Position numbers and translations under genes: made by a program. A DNA stretch of 64,000 nt, taken from positions 1 to 64,000 of the forward strand of contig CAZENR010000003.1 of NCBI GenBank assembly GCA_964513925.1. Direction: 5' to 3'. Origin of the DNA: DAORHV01 sp964513925. Its GTDB lineage: Bacteria > Patescibacteriota > Gracilibacteria > Peribacterales > Peribacteraceae. The notes beneath the pieces are model-generated. The model saw nothing but the letters and a program-made list of their open reading frames with translations, was not told the DNA's origin and made no database searches. Of this stretch, positions 60,570 to 64,000 are shown piece by piece (within the stretch, counting starts at the first letter, position 1; each line of letters starts with the position of its first letter).

Positions 60570-60647
60570 CCTCACGATAGAATTCCCATCGAAGGATTCC
60601 GTTGATTCCAAGATACATCAACGCCGACGCCGTACCTTTAGGAGTCT

Positions 60648-60681
60648 TGGAATCCAAGGAATCCTGGGGTCCAAGGAATCC
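60648..60681. repeat. Two 17-base tandem repeat units
   Basis: Units 60648-60664 and 60665-60681 are 15/17 identical (TGGAATCCAAGGAATCC and TGGGGTCCAAGGAATCC) and touch the stop codon of the ATPase gene. They may fold as the 3' end of its mRNA. Confidence 0.7.
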
Positions 60682-62442
60682 TTACTTCTGAATCCCAATG
60701 CGATCCTCGATTTCCTGATCCACGAACACCTTCTTGCGACCGTACTTCATGCGACTGTATTCCTTAATCAAACCGCCGAGCTTCTCGTTGCGCTCCGACT
60801 CGTCGTAAATGGTTGCAAGCGAGAACGGACGTGACGTGGTGTTGTTGATGTTGAGCTTCACGTAGCAGTTGAAGTTTGGAATGCCGATGACGTCCTGCTC
60901 CGAAACAACCGGAGCCATTTCTTTGGCCATGTACTCCGCGTCTTCGGCGCCGATCTTAAAGCTCATAATGGTACCCACGTTACCGAACACTGCGTCGCGC
61001 ATTTTGGAGCTGGCCTGCCCGTAGGATTCCGTCTTGCCCACTAGCTGGCCAATGTACTGGTGAGCCATGATCAGACCCAGTTCGTACTTACGAGCTTCGG
61101 AGAGAATGGTGGCGAACGCGTCGGTGATGAAGTTCTGGAACTCGTCGACGTACAGGTAGAAACGCCTGCGCTGCGCTTGCGGAATATCGGCGCGGCTCAT
61201 GGCGGCCATGTTGACCTTGTTGACGAAAATGAGTCCAAGCAGCTGCGCATTGGTGTCGCCGATCTTACCCTTGGACAGGTTGACCAGAAGCACCTTGCCG
61301 CTGTCCATAACTTCGCGGACGTTGAAGGCGCTCTTGGGCTGGCCAATGATGTTGCGCATGGTCGTGTTGGTCACGAACGGTCCGAACTTGGCAGAGAAGT
61401 ACGGAATCATTTCTTCTTTTTCGCGAGCGCCGGTTTTGGCCATTTCGTTGTTCCAGAAGCTACGTACGACCGAGTTCTTGCACTTGCTGACCTTGTAGCG
61501 CTGGAATTCTTCATCCACGAACAGACGCGGCACATCGATAAGCGTTGCACCCTCCTCCTCGTCGTCCATCAGCGTGAGACAGCCGTTTCGGAAGTAGTGC
61601 TGGATACGCGGACCGAAGATTTCGTTACCGAACATCTTGATGAAGATTTCCATGGCGTCGAGAGACGCACGGTCCTTTTCCTCCGGAGTTTTTGCCTCGA
61701 GCATGTTCAGTCCCATAGGACGCTCGATATCGGCAGGGTCGAATACGATGACGTCTTTGGCGCGTTCCTTGGGCGTGTGCGCCAGTGCGTCTTCGATCAG
61801 GTCTCCGTGGGGATCGACAATGCACAGACCGGCTCCTCCGGCAATATCCTGGCGCGATTGCCAGTTGAGCAACGCAGACTTACCCGAACCGGATTTACCG
61901 ATAATGTACTGGTGGCGGGTGCGGTCTTTGTCCATGAAGCGGACTTTGGTCTCCAGGCCGCGGAATCGGTTGATGCCAAGCAGGATGCCTGTAGTCGGCG
62001 CATTGGGCGGCGGCGGCAAGATCTTGTACTTGACCCAGTCGATGTTGGGCACGGTGTTGTAGCGGCTGTCTGGGAAGTGGTAAATGGACGCCAGCTCTTT
62101 TTCCACCAGCAGGTTTCGCTTATGGGCATAACCGTTGATACGGCGCTTCCACAGCGGGTAAATCATCTTCTGGTTAAATTCCAGCGGCATGAAATCCGTC
62201 ATCATTCGCTTGTTCCTGAAGTAGTTGCCATACATGTCTTTGAACACGTTGAAGGCGACCTGCAGGTTGTTAGTAATGTCGAGCGCACGCTCCCAGGTCT
62301 TCGCACCTGCAAGTACGCGCACGGTGGTGTGGTAACCCGACATACCGGCTTTTTCACCCATGCGCTTGTACAGCTCTTCCTCCGGCTGGATCATACGCAC
62401 GAACGAGTCGCCTCCCTTTGCGCCGGGGGCGAAGTTCTTGGC
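60682..62442 (-). CDS. VirB4/TraD-like secretion ATPase, C-terminal part
   Basis: About 587 visible residues, cut at the 10-N gap. Walker A IIGKSGSGKSALLNW, LCIVDPHGDLIEDAL, VIVFDPAD, Walker B FYLYVDEFQNF and ARKYELGLIMAHQYIGQL are typical of HerA/VirB4/TraD-type ATPases that drive type IV secretion or pilus assembly. Continues into the segment at 62453-63304. Cytosolic motor; the pilin-like gene at 1078 is a possible partner but is far away. Confidence 0.88.
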   Translation of the reverse strand, partial: AKNFAPGAKGGDSFVRMIQPEEELYKRMGEKAGMSGYHTTVRVLAGAKTWERALDITNNLQVAFNVFKDMYGNYFRNKRMMTDFMPLEFNQKMIYPLWKRRINGYAHKRNLLVEKELASIYHFPDSRYNTVPNIDWVKYKILPPPPNAPTTGILLGINRFRGLETKVRFMDKDRTRHQYIIGKSGSGKSALLNWQSRQDIAGGAGLCIVDPHGDLIEDALAHTPKERAKDVIVFDPADIERPMGLNMLEAKTPEEKDRASLDAMEIFIKMFGNEIFGPRIQHYFRNGCLTLMDDEEEGATLIDVPRLFVDEEFQRYKVSKCKNSVVRSFWNNEMAKTGAREKEEMIPYFSAKFGPFVTNTTMRNIIGQPKSAFNVREVMDSGKVLLVNLSKGKIGDTNAQLLGLIFVNKVNMAAMSRADIPQAQRRRFYLYVDEFQNFITDAFATILSEARKYELGLIMAHQYIGQLVGKTESYGQASSKMRDAVFGNVGTIMSFKIGAEDAEYMAKEMAPVVSEQDVIGIPNFNCYVKLNINNTTSRPFSLATIYDESERNEKLGGLIKEYSRMKYGRKKVFVDQEIEDRIGIQK

Positions 62443-62452
62443 NNNNNNNNNN
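62443..62452. other. Assembly gap, 10 N, inside the ATPase gene
   Basis: The two halves are out of frame with ten bases between them (2623 bases in total, not a multiple of three), so the true gap length differs from ten. Confidence 0.95.
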
Positions 62453-63304
62453 GGTAAGCATGTTGATGAACACGCCGAGGAAGCCCAGGCCGGGAATCTT
62501 CTCGATGAAGCTCTTCTTCTTGCCCTTGAAGCCCTCGTTGGCAATGCTCTTGATGTGCTTGGACCAATGCTCGGTAAACGTGGGACTGATAATAACCTGT
62601 ATAGTGGCGGTTTCGTCCGGATGCAGCTTGGAAAGCACGTTGACCAAATCGTTGAGCGGGTCGTCCTGCATGTGATCGTAAAACCGCAGCGGGAATTCGT
62701 AGGTTTTTCGGCAGAGCATGTTGTAGCCCACCAACTTGTACCCCTTGGGCCAAATTTCCGGCGTGGCCTTTGGGGTCACCTCGGCATTGGGGTAGAACGA
62801 CGTAATTTGTTTCTCCACGATGGACTGCAACCCCTTGGGGCACAAGACGTAGAACGAAATAAGTCCGTCCTCCACGAACATCTCGAAGCTGATGGTGAGG
62901 AAACGCGTAATCCAGAATGAAATGGTCTGCCAGACGGTAAGGTCTTTTACTTCGTACAGCGCACGGAACAACTGTTCCATGATGGCGATTTTTTCTTTGA
63001 AGTCCTTCTCGGTGCGCTTCTCCTGGTCGATCTTACTGTCGCTTCTTGGCAGGATGACCTTCATGCACACCAGGGTCTTGGAGGCATACCAGGCATACGT
63101 GAAACGCATCCAGTAAATGACATACCGGATGAGGAAGTACGCGGTGATAAGCAGCAGGATTTTGCTGCCAGTGGTAACGAGTCCAAGGTCTTCCGTAAGC
63201 CAATCCCACAGCGAAGACCAAATGCCTAAATTGAACACGAAAGACACCGTCTCAACAGCGACGAGCAGAATGGGCCAGAAGAGCAACCGGAGTACGAAGA
63301 CCAT
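62453..63304 (-). CDS. VirB4/TraD-like secretion ATPase, N-terminal part
   Basis: About 284 residues from the ATG at 63304. Two transmembrane helices (about 3-25 and 48-66), then a soluble mixed domain (LTVWQTISFWITRFLTISFEMFVEDGLISFYVLCP) as found in front of the motor in CPR-type membrane-bound VirB4-like proteins. Joined to the C-terminal half it gives a protein of about 870 residues. An extended -10 TGGTACAAT at 63340-63345 gives a leader of about 28 bases. Confidence 0.82.
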
Positions 63305-63339
63305 GGCGTGGTTTCTATCTTACAGACAGAAATCAGACC

Positions 63340-63345
63340 ATTGTA
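63340..63345 (-). promoter_or_regulatory. Extended -10 TGGTACAAT
   Basis: Minus-strand TACAAT with an upstream TGG. No good -35. Drives the ATPase gene. Confidence 0.5.
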
Positions 63346-63439
63346 CCATATTTTATGAGAAAAAAACAGCGTTTTTAGCCAGCGTAAGCCAATGTTCGGG
63401 CTTTGTGCACTTGGAGTCCGCGTCAAGGAAAACCAATGA

Positions 63440-64000
63440 CTATCCGGCACATTCGGCAACCTCCATGCGATACGTGCGCTCTTTGCCGGAGGCAGACCCT
63501 AACCGCAATTCGTAGATGCCTGCCACCGAGGGCGTAAGTTCGTATGTCTCCCCCGGTTCGATCCACTGCTGCATCCACTGCCAATCTGCATCCGGATACC
63601 GAATACCCCGAACCACAAAGAACCGCGATGCCGTCAGCTTGAGTCCGGAGCCGAGCGCCAACGTTCCTGGTATGCCGGGAGAAAGCAGGACATCCCGCGT
63701 TATGCGTCGCTGCAGCAAAACGTTGCCGCACGGCTGCACCAGCGATGCATCTCCCAGGCGCTCGAATGTGACATCGATACGCCCCTTGGATCGCTCCGCA
63801 ATGCGCAAAAACGAGCCCAAGCTTAAATCCATGTCACGACCTTGCACGAACGGCCCGCGATCGTTTATGCGCACCACAACGCTCTTGCCATTCTCCGTAT
63901 TCGTCACCTTGACCATGGTGTTGTGCGGGTAGGAACGGTGCGCCGCGGTCAGTGCATGCATGTCGAACGTCTCGCCGAACGCGGTTCCTTTGCCGTGGAA
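63440..64000 (-). CDS. RlpA-like double-psi beta-barrel protein, 5' end outside window
   Basis: 187 visible residues, open at the window edge. FHGKGTAFGETFDMHALTAAHRSYPHNTMVKVTN and VVVRINDRGPFVQGRDMDLS are the hallmark of RlpA-type septal lytic transglycosylases or related DPBB wall proteins. The last 100 residues are a beta-rich extra domain without a SPOR signature. Extracytoplasmic. Confidence 0.88.
   Translation of the reverse strand, partial: FHGKGTAFGETFDMHALTAAHRSYPHNTMVKVTNTENGKSVVVRINDRGPFVQGRDMDLSLGSFLRIAERSKGRIDVTFERLGDASLVQPCGNVLLQRRITRDVLLSPGIPGTLALGSGLKLTASRFFVVRGIRYPDADWQWMQQWIEPGETYELTPSVAGIYELRLGSASGKERTYRMEVAECAG

Noticed and set aside
61060..62457. A 465-codon plus-strand frame opposite the VirB4-like gene
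   Set aside because: Antisense shadow; the minus-strand frame carries Walker motifs.
1..64000. Reassigned UGA codons, as in some CPR lineages
   Set aside because: Several genes end cleanly in TGA (for example der and the cohesin gene) and no conserved domain contains an in-frame TGA; the standard bacterial code fits.
1..64000. CRISPR arrays, insertion sequences or prophage genes
   Set aside because: No regularly spaced repeats, transposase, integrase or phage structural genes were seen in either strand.

Overview
The window reads as chromosomal DNA of a small-genome bacterium with a monoderm-like envelope. The best guess is a Patescibacteria/CPR lineage of the Peribacteria/Peregrinibacteria type. 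This taxonomic call is an inference from several things: many secreted SLH, cohesin and dockerin proteins; a two-helix type IV secretion-type pilin; a VirB4-like ATPase; many short orphan genes; almost no biosynthetic genes; very tight packing; moderate G+C; and UGA used as stop. No rRNA is present to settle it. Two runs of N (20710-20809 and 62443-62452) show that this is a scaffold.

Layout. 1-6250: an M24 peptidase, a pilin plus PKD membrane-protein operon, an SLH metalloprotease and a methyltransferase. 6287-14161: information processing (tRNA-His beside hisS, cold shock protein, gyrB, csrA, greA, holA) with small orphan genes between. 14332-28134: a surface and secreted block (dockerin, cohesin-FnIII, cupredoxin-like, SLH-NTR-CAP, coiled-coil, Cys-rich SLH, vanadium haloperoxidase-like, acyltransferase 3). 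28204-28740: tRNA-Tyr and a tiny, Cys-rich histone-fold gene. 28882-34333: a MarR-regulated MacAB-type efflux operon. 34340-39207: reductase, YgjP-like peptidase, ftsK, HAM1 pyrophosphatase. 39218-47882: UvrD-nuclease, a membrane protein, rpoD (with an added zinc ribbon), dnaG and an NSUN-type RNA methyltransferase. 48004-49735: an unrecognised three-gene operon. 49738-60555: leuS, der, a TMTC-like TPR membrane protein, LOG protein, two secreted or orphan proteins, mltG, ybaB and mutY. 60682-64000: a VirB4-like ATPase split by the second gap, and the 3' part of an RlpA-like gene that runs off the window.

How the genes work together. The housekeeping genes cover replication (gyrB, holA, dnaG), transcription (rpoD, greA), translation (hisS, leuS, der), division and wall remodelling (ftsK, mltG, rlpA-like) and repair (uvrD-like, mutY). 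The remaining coding capacity is mostly cell surface: S-layer-anchored enzymes and adhesion modules, plus pilus or secretion parts. A clear regulatory theme is leaderless transcription. Many genes have a TAnnnT -10 box ending only 6-8 bases before the start codon and no Shine-Dalgarno. A few genes (csrA, the gene after rpoD) do have one. Convergent genes often share a 4-base overlapping stop. No stretch above 300 bases lacks a gene. The longest spacers (11582-11812, 28290-28525, 57472-57704) hold promoters, a possible structured RNA and a leader ORF, as listed.
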